A stretch of DNA of 33,409 nucleotides from Streptomyces sp. sk2.1 (GCF_008120935.1 NZ_RDBO01000005.1:61312-94720); one strand, 5' to 3'. Positions 1 through 7,450 are shown, counted from the first letter of the stretch. Notes: generated by a model not told the origin, from the sequence alone. Made by a program: numbers and translations.

Positions 1-28
1 CTCCGAGGCCGCGGCGCCGACCAAATCC

Positions 29-922
29 TCAGACCAGCAGGACCCGGCGCCCGCGGGTGTGACCGGCCCGGCTGTCGATGTGCGCCGCCGCGGCCTCGGA
101 GAGCGGGTACGACTTCTCGACCGGGATGTGGAGCCTTCCCCGCGTGATGAGGTCGACGGCCTCGGCGAGCGCTTCCGGCACGCTCCCGGCCGTGCCGGAG
201 AACCGGACGCCGAGCCGGGGCGCGCTCAGGTCGGCGATGGAGACCACCTTCCGCGGATCCCCGGTCAGTTCGACGAGTTTGCGGATCACGCCCGACCCCG
301 CCAGGTCGAGAGCCGCGTCGACCCGGCCGAGCCGCCGCACCCGCCCGACCCAGCCCTCGCCGTACGTCGTGGCAAGGGCCCCCAGGCCGCGCAGGTAGTC
401 CTGGTTCGGGGCCCCGGCCGTGCCGATCACCGTGATGCCGCGGTCCCGGGCGATCTGCAGCACCGCCGATCCGACCCCTCCGGACGCGCCGCTGACCAGC
501 AGCGTCCGCCCGGGCCGCACGCCGACCTCGCGGATGACGCGCAGCGCGGTCTCCACCACGGAGGGGTACCCCGCCGCCTCCTCGAACGACAGCCCCTCGG
601 GCACCCGGGCCCAGGCCGACAGCACGGCGAACTCGGCGTAGGTACTCGCCCCTTCACCGAACACGCGGTCGCCGACCTCGACCCCTTCGACGCCCTCGCC
701 GACCTCGTCCACCACCCCGGACGCGTCCAGCCCGACCCCGGAGGGAAGCTGGATCGGATGGGCGCCCAGGACCTGGCCCTCGCGGATCCTCCAGTCGACG
801 GGGTTCACCCCCGCCGCCCGCACGGCGATGCGTATGCGGCCGGGGCTCGCGTGGGGCTTCTCGGCGTCCACGAGCCGCAGGACGTCCGGACCGCCGAACT
901 CGGCGAAGCTCACTTTCTTCAT
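29..922 (-). CDS. MDR-family NAD(P)H quinone oxidoreductase / zinc-less alcohol dehydrogenase
   Basis: Medium-chain dehydrogenase/reductase of the quinone-oxidoreductase branch, about 297 aa, expected to reduce quinones or enones with NAD(P)H in the cytoplasm. The GroES-like N-terminus begins MKKVSFAEFGGPDVL, contains the family stretch AAGVNPVDWRIREG, and is followed by the nucleotide-binding segment VSGASGGVGSAVLQIA. No zinc-binding cysteine cluster is visible, as is usual for this branch. I chose the ATG at 922 because the homologous region starts there; in-frame ATGs at 931 and 943 are alternatives. The gene is divergent from the TetR regulator at 1002, with a palindrome between them, so it is probably that regulator's target. 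The substrate is unknown. Confidence 0.88.
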   Translation of the reverse strand: MKKVSFAEFGGPDVLRLVDAEKPHASPGRIRIAVRAAGVNPVDWRIREGQVLGAHPIQLPSGVGLDASGVVDEVGEGVEGVEVGDRVFGEGASTYAEFAVLSAWARVPEGLSFEEAAGYPSVVETALRVIREVGVRPGRTLLVSGASGGVGSAVLQIARDRGITVIGTAGAPNQDYLRGLGALATTYGEGWVGRVRRLGRVDAALDLAGSGVIRKLVELTGDPRKVVSIADLSAPRLGVRFSGTAGSVPEALAEAVDLITRGRLHIPVEKSYPLSEAAAAHIDSRAGHTRGRRVLLV

Positions 923-943
923 GGTCTCCATGCCGACGACCAT

Positions 944-962
944 AACGCTAACGGTTAGTGTT
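944..962. promoter_or_regulatory. Candidate TetR operator in the divergent MDR/TetR promoter region
   Basis: A 19-bp palindrome, AACGCTAACGGTTAGTGTT, has one mismatched pair and lies 21 bp upstream of the MDR start and 39 bp upstream of the TetR start. A second, inverted copy of the core TAACGCTA lies at 990-997, just before the TetR ATG. Operators of this size between a TetR gene and its divergent target are typical, so this is the likely autoregulatory and target site (inference). Confidence 0.55.
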
Positions 963-1001
963 TTGAAACAGTTACAGATTTGCATTTGGTAGCGTTACGG
1001 C

Positions 1002-1604
1002 ATGACCGTCCCGACCGGGCGCCGTGAGCGCAAGAAGGCCGCGACCCGCCAGAAGATCGCGGACGCCGCCCTGCGGCTCTTCCTGGAACGCGGGTACGAC
1101 GCGGTGGGCATCCGTGACGTGGCGGCCGAGGCCGACGTGGCCGTCACCACGCTCTTCTCCCACTTCGCCTCGAAAGAGGCCCTGGTGTTCGAGCGGGACG
1201 AGGAGTTCGAGCAGAGCCTCACGCGGGCGGTCACCGACCGGGCGCCGCACGAGCCGCTCGTCCCCGCACTGCGCCGCGCGACCGAGGCCCTGGTACGGCA
1301 CTGCACGGCGGACGGCGCCGCCCCGATCTGGCACATGATCGACTCCTCGTCGGCCCTGCGGGAGTACGAGGAGTCGATGCGGCTGCGTCATGCGGAGTCG
1401 CTGGCCGCGGCCATCGCCGCCGACCCCGATCTGCGGCGGACCGCGACGGCCTGCCGGGCGGTCGCGAGGTTCGTGATCGACGCCTATTCGCTGGCCCGTG
1501 AGGCGGCCGATCCGGAGGCCGCGCTCGACGAGGTCTTCCGGATGATCGAGGCGGCCTGGGAGGCCGCCCGCCCCTCGGAGGACCACCGCCCGGCGGCTTC
1601 CTGA
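1002..1604 (+). CDS. TetR/AcrR-family transcriptional regulator
   Basis: Two-domain TetR repressor of 200 aa. Residues about 10-55 form the DNA-binding domain: RQKIADAALRLFLERGYDAV leads into the helix-turn-helix DVAAEADVAVTTLFSHFASK. The rest is a helical ligand-binding domain with no recognisable ligand signature. It starts at an ATG with no strong Shine-Dalgarno, 79 bp from the divergent MDR oxidoreductase. The shared intergenic palindrome argues that it represses that gene and itself. The effector is unknown. Confidence 0.92.
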   Translation: MTVPTGRRERKKAATRQKIADAALRLFLERGYDAVGIRDVAAEADVAVTTLFSHFASKEALVFERDEEFEQSLTRAVTDRAPHEPLVPALRRATEALVRHCTADGAAPIWHMIDSSSALREYEESMRLRHAESLAAAIAADPDLRRTATACRAVARFVIDAYSLAREAADPEAALDEVFRMIEAAWEAARPSEDHRPAAS

Positions 1605-1674
1605 CCCGGAACGGCCCTCTCCGACCCGGAACGACGTCCTTGCCGCAGTGGCGCCGTGGTGGCTACGCCGTCCG

Positions 1675-1691
1675 ACGGAATGCTGTTCCGT
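1675..1691. promoter_or_regulatory. Inverted repeat upstream of the YciI-like gene
   Basis: ACGGAA and TTCCGT form perfect 6-bp arms around a 5-nt spacer (TGCTG), inside a longer imperfect repeat that includes a second TCCGGAA. It lies 64 bp before the start of the YciI-like gene, in a 150-bp gap after the TetR gene. The position fits an operator or a short hairpin; no regulator can be assigned. Confidence 0.3.
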
Positions 1692-1754
1692 CCGGAATGC
1701 CAGGGCTTCGGCGGCAAAGCCGGTTGAGATGGCACCCTTGGTGAGGAAAGCTCT

Positions 1755-2309
1755 GTGACCATGGAGTACTTCTGCTATCACCGGGACCGGCCGGGCTCCC
1801 TCGCGTTGCGCGAGGAGCTGCTGGAGGAGCACTGGTCCTACATGGACCGGTACGCGAAGGAACTGATCGCCCGCGGCCCGACCTTCACCGAAGACGGTGA
1901 GACGCTCACCGGGAGCGTGCACATCGTCGGTCTGCCCGACCCCGCCGCCGCCCGCGCATTCGCCTTCGACGAACCCAACTACCAGGCCGGAGCGTACCGG
2001 GACGTGCTGCTGCGCCGGTGGCACAACGTGCTGGGGCGCACCATGTGGGACTTTCCCGGCGACCGAAGCAGCGGCAGCCAATACCTGGTCCTCGGCCTCG
2101 GCGAAGGCCCGGCCGCAGACCTCACCCCACCACCCGACCAGGACGAACTGATCGCCTACGGACCACTGCTGTCCGACGACAACGACACATGGCTCGGCAC
2201 CGCCGCACTGCTCCGGGCCCCGGACCCGGATGCGGCACGCACCGTCCTGACCCCGGACCGGTACGCGGACATCGAGGTCCACGCCTGGGAGTTCGGCGGA
2301 CGCCGATGA
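1755..2309 (+). CDS. Tandem YciI-like domain protein
   Basis: A 184-aa cytoplasmic protein of the YciI/dimeric alpha-beta barrel type. The first unit (about residues 1-100) has the family pattern: an HW near residue 26 (EEHWSYMDRY), then RGPTFTEDG and a GSVHIVGLPDPAAARAF strand-helix. Residues about 115-184 repeat it in shortened form (AYGPLLSDDNDTWLGTAAL, then PDPDAARTVL), ending in HAWEF. The catalytic activity of YciI proteins is poorly defined. The start is GTG at 1755, after GAGGAAAG; an ATG at 1761 is possible. Its stop overlaps a 21-codon ORF that in turn overlaps the SGNH gene start, so the three are probably translated together. Confidence 0.8.
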   Translation: MTMEYFCYHRDRPGSLALREELLEEHWSYMDRYAKELIARGPTFTEDGETLTGSVHIVGLPDPAAARAFAFDEPNYQAGAYRDVLLRRWHNVLGRTMWDFPGDRSSGSQYLVLGLGEGPAADLTPPPDQDELIAYGPLLSDDNDTWLGTAALLRAPDPDAARTVLTPDRYADIEVHAWEFGGRR

Positions 2310-2371
2310 ACCACGAAGACACCGGCCCGATGGCACCCCCGGAACACAACGACCCGGGACAGGAACGATGA
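2306..2371 (+). CDS. 21-codon coupling ORF between YciI-like and SGNH genes
   Basis: ATG at 2306 overlaps the stop of the YciI-like gene (ATGA), and the stop at 2369-2371 overlaps the ATG of the SGNH gene (ATGA). The encoded 21-residue peptide (MNHEDTGPMAPPEH...) is hydrophilic and not recognisable. Its only visible role would be to carry ribosomes across the gap and couple translation. It could be chance. Confidence 0.3.
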   Translation: MNHEDTGPMAPPEHNDPGQER

Positions 2372-3519
2372 CGGTGACGATGCGGACGGTCCCGCTGGTC
2401 GGCGGACCGGTGGAATTACGGGGCGCGCTGGACCTGGAGACCACAGCGGCAGGGGTGATGCCGCGCCGGCTGCCCGCGTGGACCAAGGAGCAGTACCAGG
2501 ACCCGTCGGTCCACGGAGTGACCGTGATGCCTTCGGGAGTGCGGCTGGTGTTCCGCACCGATGCACGCGCACTGGAGCTGGAGATACTCACCTCCACCGG
2601 CCAGCTCGCCACCGACCCCCACCCCCGCCCGACCGGCATGCTGGAGCTGCTGGTGGACGGTGCCCTGGCCGGACGCCGACAGACACCGGTGGGCAACGTA
2701 CTGAGAATGGCGGGCCCCAAAGCCGCACAGCGACTCATCCCGGGCAAACCCGGAACCGTACGGTTCGCCGGACTGCCGGCCGGCATGAAGAACGTCGAGC
2801 TGTGGCTTCCGCAACAGACCCCCACGGAACTGGTGGCACTGCGCGCCGACGGCGACGTACTGGCGCCACTGCAGGACGGGCGACGCCGCTGGGTGCACCA
2901 CGGCAGCTCCATCAGCCACTGCATCGAGGCCGACGGTCCGACCGGGACCTGGCCGGTGGTGGCAGCCGCGCTCGGAGGCGTGGAGGTGATCAACCTCAGC
3001 CAGGCGGGCAACGCGCTGCTGGACCCCTACGTCGCCCGGACGATCCGCGACACGCCCGCCGACCTGATCAGCCTGAAGGTGGGCATCAACATCGTGGGCC
3101 TGTCCGCCTTCCGACTGCGGACGTTCGGCCCGGCCGTACACGGATTCCTGGACACGATCCGGGACGGCCACCCGGACACCCCACTCCTGCTGATCTCCCC
3201 GGTGAGCTGCCCGGCCCTTGAACAGGTCCCCGGCCCGACCAGGACCGGACCGGACGGAAGGATCACCGCCCTGGGCGACCCGGCCGACGTGGCCGACGGC
3301 GCACTGTCACTGACGGTGGTCCGCACCGAGCTGGCCCGGATCGTCGCAGCACGACAGGCATCCGATCCCCACCTCCACTGTCTCGACGGACGAGCACTGC
3401 TCGGCCCGGACGAGACGGACGACCTGCCCGACGGCCTTCACCCCACCGCCGCCGCGTACCGCCGCATGGGCAAGCGCTTCGCTGCCCACGCCTTCACACC
3501 CCACGGTCCCTTCCACTGA
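2368..3519 (+). CDS. SGNH/GDSL-fold esterase or acyltransferase-like protein (SsfX3-like layout)
   Basis: 383 aa in two parts. Residues 1-165 are a beta-rich N-terminal domain. The SGNH hydrolase domain follows, with HHGSSISH (probable nucleophile Ser181), Gly214 in SQAGNA, block III KVGIN (Asn241), and the C-terminal DGLHPT (Asp355 and His358). All four catalytic blocks are present, so it should be active. The N-terminal accessory domain resembles the layout of SsfX3, a GDSL acyltransferase of tetracycline SF2575 biosynthesis, but the substrate here is unknown. No signal peptide is visible, so it is probably cytoplasmic. Codon 17 is TTA (2416-2418), implying dependence on the bldA tRNA in Streptomyces. 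An AGGA lies before the ATG. Confidence 0.82.
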   Translation: MTVTMRTVPLVGGPVELRGALDLETTAAGVMPRRLPAWTKEQYQDPSVHGVTVMPSGVRLVFRTDARALELEILTSTGQLATDPHPRPTGMLELLVDGALAGRRQTPVGNVLRMAGPKAAQRLIPGKPGTVRFAGLPAGMKNVELWLPQQTPTELVALRADGDVLAPLQDGRRRWVHHGSSISHCIEADGPTGTWPVVAAALGGVEVINLSQAGNALLDPYVARTIRDTPADLISLKVGINIVGLSAFRLRTFGPAVHGFLDTIRDGHPDTPLLLISPVSCPALEQVPGPTRTGPDGRITALGDPADVADGALSLTVVRTELARIVAARQASDPHLHCLDGRALLGPDETDDLPDGLHPTAAAYRRMGKRFAAHAFTPHGPFH

Positions 3520-3556
3520 GCCGTTCTTGCCCTCCGGTGTCGAAACGCGCTTCGAA

Positions 3557-3573
3557 CCGGGCCGCCGGCCCGG
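3557..3573. terminator. GC hairpin downstream of the SGNH gene
   Basis: CCGGGCC and GGCCCGG form a 7-bp perfect stem with a 3-nt loop, 38 bp after the SGNH stop codon. No T-tract follows, as is usual for actinomycete terminators. Confidence 0.35.
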
Positions 3574-3632
3574 GCATTCGCCGGACGCCGGGGCGGCCTT
3601 CGTCTGATCATGTGCTCCGCCCCGGGACGGGT

Positions 3633-3743
3633 CAGGCGCGTCAGCCCGACCGCCGAGTGCATCGCACCCGGCGCACACAGCACCGCGTCCACCAGCTCGA
3701 ACAGCTCATTGCCTCGAACGGTCGGACACGCGTACTTGCACAC
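3633..3743 (-). pseudogene. Transposase N-terminal remnant
   Basis: A minus-strand frame starting at a GTG (3743) contains GNELFELVDAVLCA, followed by GAMHSAVGLTRL. This resembles the N-terminus of a widespread Streptomyces DDE transposase family (ELFELTDAVLC..., normally followed by EHRRGHGALYD). After this segment the similarity stops abruptly, and the catalytic region is absent. It is therefore a fragment of about 27 recognisable residues. The match is from memory, so confidence is moderate. Confidence 0.45.
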
Positions 3744-3851
3744 GGAGCTTGCCGGTCCGAGCGGTGTACTGACGTTGCCTCACGCAGCCCTGATGGTGCA
3801 TGGCCAGGCTTGACGTTGCTCTGCCCAAGCGGATGGGCGAGGCTTCTTTGA

Positions 3852-4094
3852 ACTCAAGGCTACTCAGATCCGGGGATCAGGAACACGTACTTCGAGACCC
3901 GGGACGTGACGCAGTGGCATGCCCGCCTGCGCCGTCTGCGCGCCGGGGAGGAGCGGATCGACTGGTCGACGACCCGGGTCGACACCTTCTGCGGACGTCT
4001 GGTGCGTCCGACCACCTATCGGCTGAGCCTGTTCGTACCCGACCCCCCCCCGCACGATCCGGACCATGAGCCCCGGGACCGTTCCTGGCCGTGA
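3852..4094 (+). other. Unrecognised open segment, possible gene fragment
   Basis: An open frame after a stop at 3849 encodes about 80 residues, including YFETRDVTQWHARL, ERIDWSTTRVDTFCGRL and RPTTYRLSLFVPDP. The first 60 residues have a protein-like composition rather than the Arg/Pro-rich look of GC shadow. The only start is a GTG at 3906. The frame crosses the C9 run and the first copy of the tandem repeat before stopping. I do not recognise the family; it may be the tail of a decayed gene. Confidence 0.25.
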
Positions 4095-4160
4095 GCACCC
4101 GGATCGTTCCTGGCCGTGAGCCCCGGGACCGTTTCCGGCCATGGGTATCCGGGCCGTTGA
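4066..4160. repeat. 25-bp tandem repeat, three copies plus a degenerate fourth
   Basis: Units at 4066-4090, 4091-4115 and 4116-4140 share the pattern (A/G)TGAGC-CC-GG-CGTT-C-GGCC and differ at a few positions. The stretch from 4141 (ATGGGTATCCGGGCCGTT) is a decayed fourth copy. The array is not in a gene and lies about 200 bp before the SDR start. Its function is unknown. Confidence 0.7.
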
Positions 4161-4343
4161 CCCTGCCGGCGCCCGGTCGGGGGATGTTCGCGGGACGGAG
4201 GAGGAAAGGCGACACAAGGTGTCCGGTTTCGGGCCGAGCATGGTTCCGTCGGCAGTCGAAAGGCGCCGGCGAGTACCGACGCGGGCCGACGCCCGCGGAC
4301 GGAGAAGAGCGGAACCGAACGGACAAGGACACCGAGGGAACTC

Positions 4344-5270
4344 ATGCCCGACAGGACGACACCGGACCTCGAAGGAAAGATCGCACTGGTCGCGGGGGCC
4401 ACACGGGGCGCGGGACGCGGCATCGCCGTCCAGCTCGGCGCGGCGGGCGCCACCGTCTACGTCACCGGCCGCACCACCCGGGAACGACGCTCGGAGTACG
4501 ACCGGCCCGAGACGATCGAGGAGACCGCGGAACTCGTCACCGCCGCGGGCGGAACCGGTATCGCGGTCCCGACCGACCACCTGGAGCCCGACCGGGTCCG
4601 CGCACTGGCCGAACGCGTCGACGCCGAACAGGGGCGGCTCGACGTACTGGTCAACGACATCTGGGGCGGCGAGCGGCTGTTCGAGTTCGACCGGCCGGTG
4701 TGGGAGCACGACCTCGACAACGGACTGCGGCTGCTCCGGCTGGGCGTGGAGACACACGCGATCACCAGCCACTTCCTGTTGCCCCTGCTGGTACGCCGAC
4801 CGGGCGGCCTCGTGGTCGAGATGACCGACGGGACCGCCGCCTACAACACGGCGAACTACCGCAACTCCTACTTCTACGACCTGGTCAAGAACAGTGTGCT
4901 GCGCATGGCGTTCGTCCTCGGGCACGAACTGGAACCGCACGGCGGTACGGCGGTTGCCCTCACCCCGGGCTGGCTGCGCTCGGAGATGATGCTCGACGCG
5001 TTCGGCGTCACCGAGGACAACTGGCGTGACGCAGTGGCCACGGTGCCGCACTTCTGCATCTCGGAGAGTCCCGCGTACGTCGGACGGGCCGTCGCCGCGC
5101 TGGCCGGTGACCCCGACGCCACGCGCTGGAACGGCCGGTCGCTGTCCAGCGGCGGGCTCGCCCAGGAGTACGGCTTCACCGATCTCGACGGCTCCCGTCC
5201 GGACTGCTGGCGCTACCTGGCCGAGGTCGAGGCCGCGGGTGCACCGGCCGACGCCACCGGCTACCGGTGA
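4344..5270 (+). CDS. Short-chain dehydrogenase/reductase (SDR)
   Basis: Classical SDR of 308 aa, a cytoplasmic NAD(P)-dependent oxidoreductase. The Rossmann start LVAGATRGAGRGIA gives the glycine motif at residues 18-26. LDVLVNDIWGG is the usual NNAG position in altered form. The catalytic pair YDLVK is at Tyr178/Lys182. It is about 50 aa longer than a minimal SDR, mostly at the C-terminus. GAGGGA precedes the ATG. The last seven codons and the stop have been duplicated just downstream (5271-5293). The gene faces the MFS pump gene convergently. The substrate cannot be told from the sequence, nor whether it serves the nearby cluster. Confidence 0.9.
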   Translation: MPDRTTPDLEGKIALVAGATRGAGRGIAVQLGAAGATVYVTGRTTRERRSEYDRPETIEETAELVTAAGGTGIAVPTDHLEPDRVRALAERVDAEQGRLDVLVNDIWGGERLFEFDRPVWEHDLDNGLRLLRLGVETHAITSHFLLPLLVRRPGGLVVEMTDGTAAYNTANYRNSYFYDLVKNSVLRMAFVLGHELEPHGGTAVALTPGWLRSEMMLDAFGVTEDNWRDAVATVPHFCISESPAYVGRAVAALAGDPDATRWNGRSLSSGGLAQEYGFTDLDGSRPDCWRYLAEVEAAGAPADATGYR

Positions 5271-5293
5271 CCGACGCCACCGGCTGCCGGTGA
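5248..5293. repeat. Duplicated 23-bp SDR tail forming twin hairpins between convergent genes
   Basis: Two adjacent 23-nt units (5248-5270 and 5271-5293) differ at one base. The first holds the last codons and stop of the SDR. Each contains CACCGG-CTA/CTG-CCGGTG, a 6-bp hairpin. The pair sits between the SDR stop and the stop of the convergent MFS gene at 5300 and may act as a bidirectional terminator. Confidence 0.5.
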
Positions 5294-5299
5294 CCGGAC

Positions 5300-6763
5300 T
5301 CACCGGCGATCGGCCCGGGTGGGGGCGGCGGCCGCCCAGCCGTCCGTGCGTCGAGCAGGCGCCGCCTGTGGTGCCGGTGCCTGCGCCGGGCGCGCGGAGC
5401 CCGATTCGTGTCCCCCGTGATCGGCCGGGCGCCGGGGCAGCCGCGACGCGGGCAGCAGGCCGAGCGCGGCGAGTGCGGCCAGGACCAGCAGGGCGGGACC
5501 CATCGTCGAAACGGCGGACCCGGTCGCGCCGGCCGCGACGGCGATGCCGAGGGTCGGCCCGATGTTCATGGCGGTCTGTTTGAGTCCACCGACGACCCCG
5601 GCGTACCCGGGCGGCGCGTCGCCGACGACGGTCCCGGTGGCGGTGACCATCACCGCGGCGAACCCGGCGCCGATGACGGCGAAGGCCGGGGTCATCGCCG
5701 TCCACGGACTGGTCGGGCCGAGCCGGGACAGCCACGCGATGCCGGCCGCGACGAGGGCCGTGCCGACGATCGCGGTGCTGCGCGCACCGTACCGGCGCAG
5801 TGCGGCGCCCGCGGCCGGTGCGCCGAGGACCATGAGCGCGGTCAGCGGAAGAACGCGCAGACCGGTGGCGAGCGGGTCGAGGCGAAGGGTGTCCTGGAGG
5901 TAGAACGTGGCTTTGAACAGCGCCCCGAACAGACCGGCGCCGATGACCAGCAGGATCGCCATCGACGCCGTCACCGGTGCGGACCGCGCCACGGCCGGTG
6001 GAACGATCGGGTGCGTGGTGCGGCGTTCGTGCCGGGCGAGCGCCGCTGCGACGCCCGCGACGGCGAGGAGTTCGAGCAGTGTCGGTGCGGCGGTCCACCC
6101 CCGCGCGGGCACCTCGGCCAGGACGTGGACCAGGAGCGCGAGTGCGATCGCGAGCAGGCCCGCACCGGTGAGGCCGAGCCGGGAGGAGTACGCACGCCCG
6201 GGTGCCGGCGCCCGCACGGCGAGGACGAGGGCCGCGATGACCAACGCGACGGGCACGTTGATCCAGAACACCGCGCGCCAGCCCAGATGCGCCACGAGCA
6301 CACCGCCGAGGATCGGACCGGACCCCGCCGCCACCGCGATCGCACCGGTGCGGACGGCGATGGGCGTGCCGAGCCGGTCCGCGGGATGTGTCAGCCGCAG
6401 CAGCGCGAGCGTCGCGGGCTGCAGGAGCGCGCCGAACCCGCCCTGCACCGCGCGCAGGGCCACCACCCAGCCGATGGACGGCGCGAGCGCGATCCCGGCC
6501 GAGGCGGCCCCGAAGCCGAGGACGCCGACGAGCAGCAGGCGCGGATGCCCGTACCGGTCCCCGAGGCGCCCGGCGATGACGAGCAACGCGGCCACCGCGA
6601 CCAGGTAACCGGTGCTCGTCCACTGGACCTGCGCCGTGCTCGCGCCGAGGTCACGCTGCAGGCCGGGCTGCGCCACGAGCAGGACGGTGCCGTCCAGCGC
6701 GACGATCATCGCCCCTGCCACGCAGACCAGGAGTGCGAGCCGCCGCTGTACGGGGGAGGTCAC
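5300..6763 (-). CDS. DHA2 (EmrB/QacA)-type MFS drug-efflux transporter
   Basis: Membrane protein of 487 aa with the hydrophobic pattern of a 14-helix DHA2 proton antiporter. It opens RRLALLVCVAGAMIVALDGT and contains motif D-like TGYLVAVAALL, motif A GRLGDRYGHPR, RAVQGGFGALLQPA and motif C GSGPILGGVL. The GTG start overlaps the stop of the upstream TetR gene (GTGA at 6760-6763), so the two are one operon and the TetR protein almost certainly controls the pump. The substrate is unknown. It could give resistance to the product of the cluster at 8353-31591, but that cluster has its own MFS exporter and this pump is separately regulated. The C-terminus is rich in Ala, Pro and Arg. Confidence 0.92.
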   Translation of the reverse strand: MTSPVQRRLALLVCVAGAMIVALDGTVLLVAQPGLQRDLGASTAQVQWTSTGYLVAVAALLVIAGRLGDRYGHPRLLLVGVLGFGAASAGIALAPSIGWVVALRAVQGGFGALLQPATLALLRLTHPADRLGTPIAVRTGAIAVAAGSGPILGGVLVAHLGWRAVFWINVPVALVIAALVLAVRAPAPGRAYSSRLGLTGAGLLAIALALLVHVLAEVPARGWTAAPTLLELLAVAGVAAALARHERRTTHPIVPPAVARSAPVTASMAILLVIGAGLFGALFKATFYLQDTLRLDPLATGLRVLPLTALMVLGAPAAGAALRRYGARSTAIVGTALVAAGIAWLSRLGPTSPWTAMTPAFAVIGAGFAAVMVTATGTVVGDAPPGYAGVVGGLKQTAMNIGPTLGIAVAAGATGSAVSTMGPALLVLAALAALGLLPASRLPRRPADHGGHESGSARPAQAPAPQAAPARRTDGWAAAAPTRADRR

Positions 6764-7416
6764 GGGGCCACCGGGCCGAGATGGGCGTCCAGAACCGCCG
6801 CGACGATCCGGTCGCGTCCGTCGTCTTCGGGTTCACCGTTCAACGGTTGGGCTCCGAGGGCGAGTTGCAGGCTGCCCCAGGACCACAGCTGGGCGACGCC
6901 GTGCAGGTTCGACCACAGGGCGGCGGCGACCACGGCGGGCGGCGGTCCGGCCCGATCCGGCCCGTCGGTGCGTCGCGCGGCGTCCTGCTCCGATCGGCAC
7001 CGGGCGACGAGTTCGGTGATGTGCTCGAACAGCGGGAGGGTCGACTCGCGCAGCCGGGGCCCGTCCGACGCCTGCGCAGTGCTGTCGAGCAGGTCGTGCC
7101 GGAACATCAGCTCGAACATGCCGCGCCGTTCCAGCGCGTACCCGACGTACACGCGCGCGACGGCCTCCAACCGGCCGCGCGGTGTGGCCGCGTCGGCGAC
7201 CGCGGCCTCGAACCGGGCTCCGAGGTCCTGGAAGCCGCGACGGGCGACAGCCGAGAGCAGCGCGTGGTGCGTGGGGAAGTAGCGACGCGGCGCCCCGTGC
7301 GACACCCCGGCCCGACGGGCCGTTTCCCTCAGGCCCACGGACGCGGAGCCCTCGTTGAGCACGAGGTCCACCCCGGCATCGATCAACCGCTCGCGGAGGG
7401 AGTTCTCATCAGCCAT
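6760..7416 (-). CDS. TetR-family repressor of the adjacent efflux pump
   Basis: TetR regulator of about 218 aa. The N-terminal HTH is RETARRAGVSHGAPRRYFPTHHALL (about residues 30-55), and residues about 80-200 resemble a WHG-type C-terminal domain (FELMFRHDLL; ALWSNLHGVAQLW). The ATG at 7416 is preferred over the GTG at 7422, because an excellent promoter would start transcription exactly at 7416 and there is no Shine-Dalgarno. Its start lies against a perfect 15-bp inverted repeat (7418-7450), so autoregulation is likely. It overlaps the MFS gene by 4 nt. Confidence 0.92.
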   Translation of the reverse strand: MADENSLRERLIDAGVDLVLNEGSASVGLRETARRAGVSHGAPRRYFPTHHALLSAVARRGFQDLGARFEAAVADAATPRGRLEAVARVYVGYALERRGMFELMFRHDLLDSTAQASDGPRLRESTLPLFEHITELVARCRSEQDAARRTDGPDRAGPPPAVVAAALWSNLHGVAQLWSWGSLQLALGAQPLNGEPEDDGRDRIVAAVLDAHLGPVAP

Positions 7417-7417
7417 G

Positions 7418-7450
7418 GACACTGTCTACCAACAATTGGTAGACAGTGTC
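7418..7450 (-). promoter_or_regulatory. Perfect palindromic operator with embedded leaderless promoter
   Basis: Arms GACACTGTCTACCAA and TTGGTAGACAGTGTC are perfect 15-bp inverted repeats around CAA. Read on the minus strand, TAGACA-N18-TAGACA gives -35 and -10 elements. The expected start point, 7 nt after the -10, is the A of the TetR ATG, which implies a leaderless mRNA. Repressor bound here would cover both promoter elements. Confidence 0.75.

Larger units (their letters stand above)
3520..4343. other. 824-bp gene-poor, decayed stretch
   Basis: No intact gene was found between the SGNH and SDR genes. The stretch holds a hairpin (3557-3573), a short transposase-like remnant on the minus strand (3633-3743), an unrecognised open segment (3852-4094), a run of nine C (4043-4051) and a 25-bp tandem repeat (4066-4140). 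Open frames in 4160-4343 look like GC shadow and match nothing I know. The content suggests an old insertion and deletion site. Confidence 0.6.

Noticed and set aside
4091..5029. Plus-strand open frame overlapping the SDR start
   Set aside because: Arg/Gly/Thr-rich and out of frame with a clear SDR; no recognisable protein.
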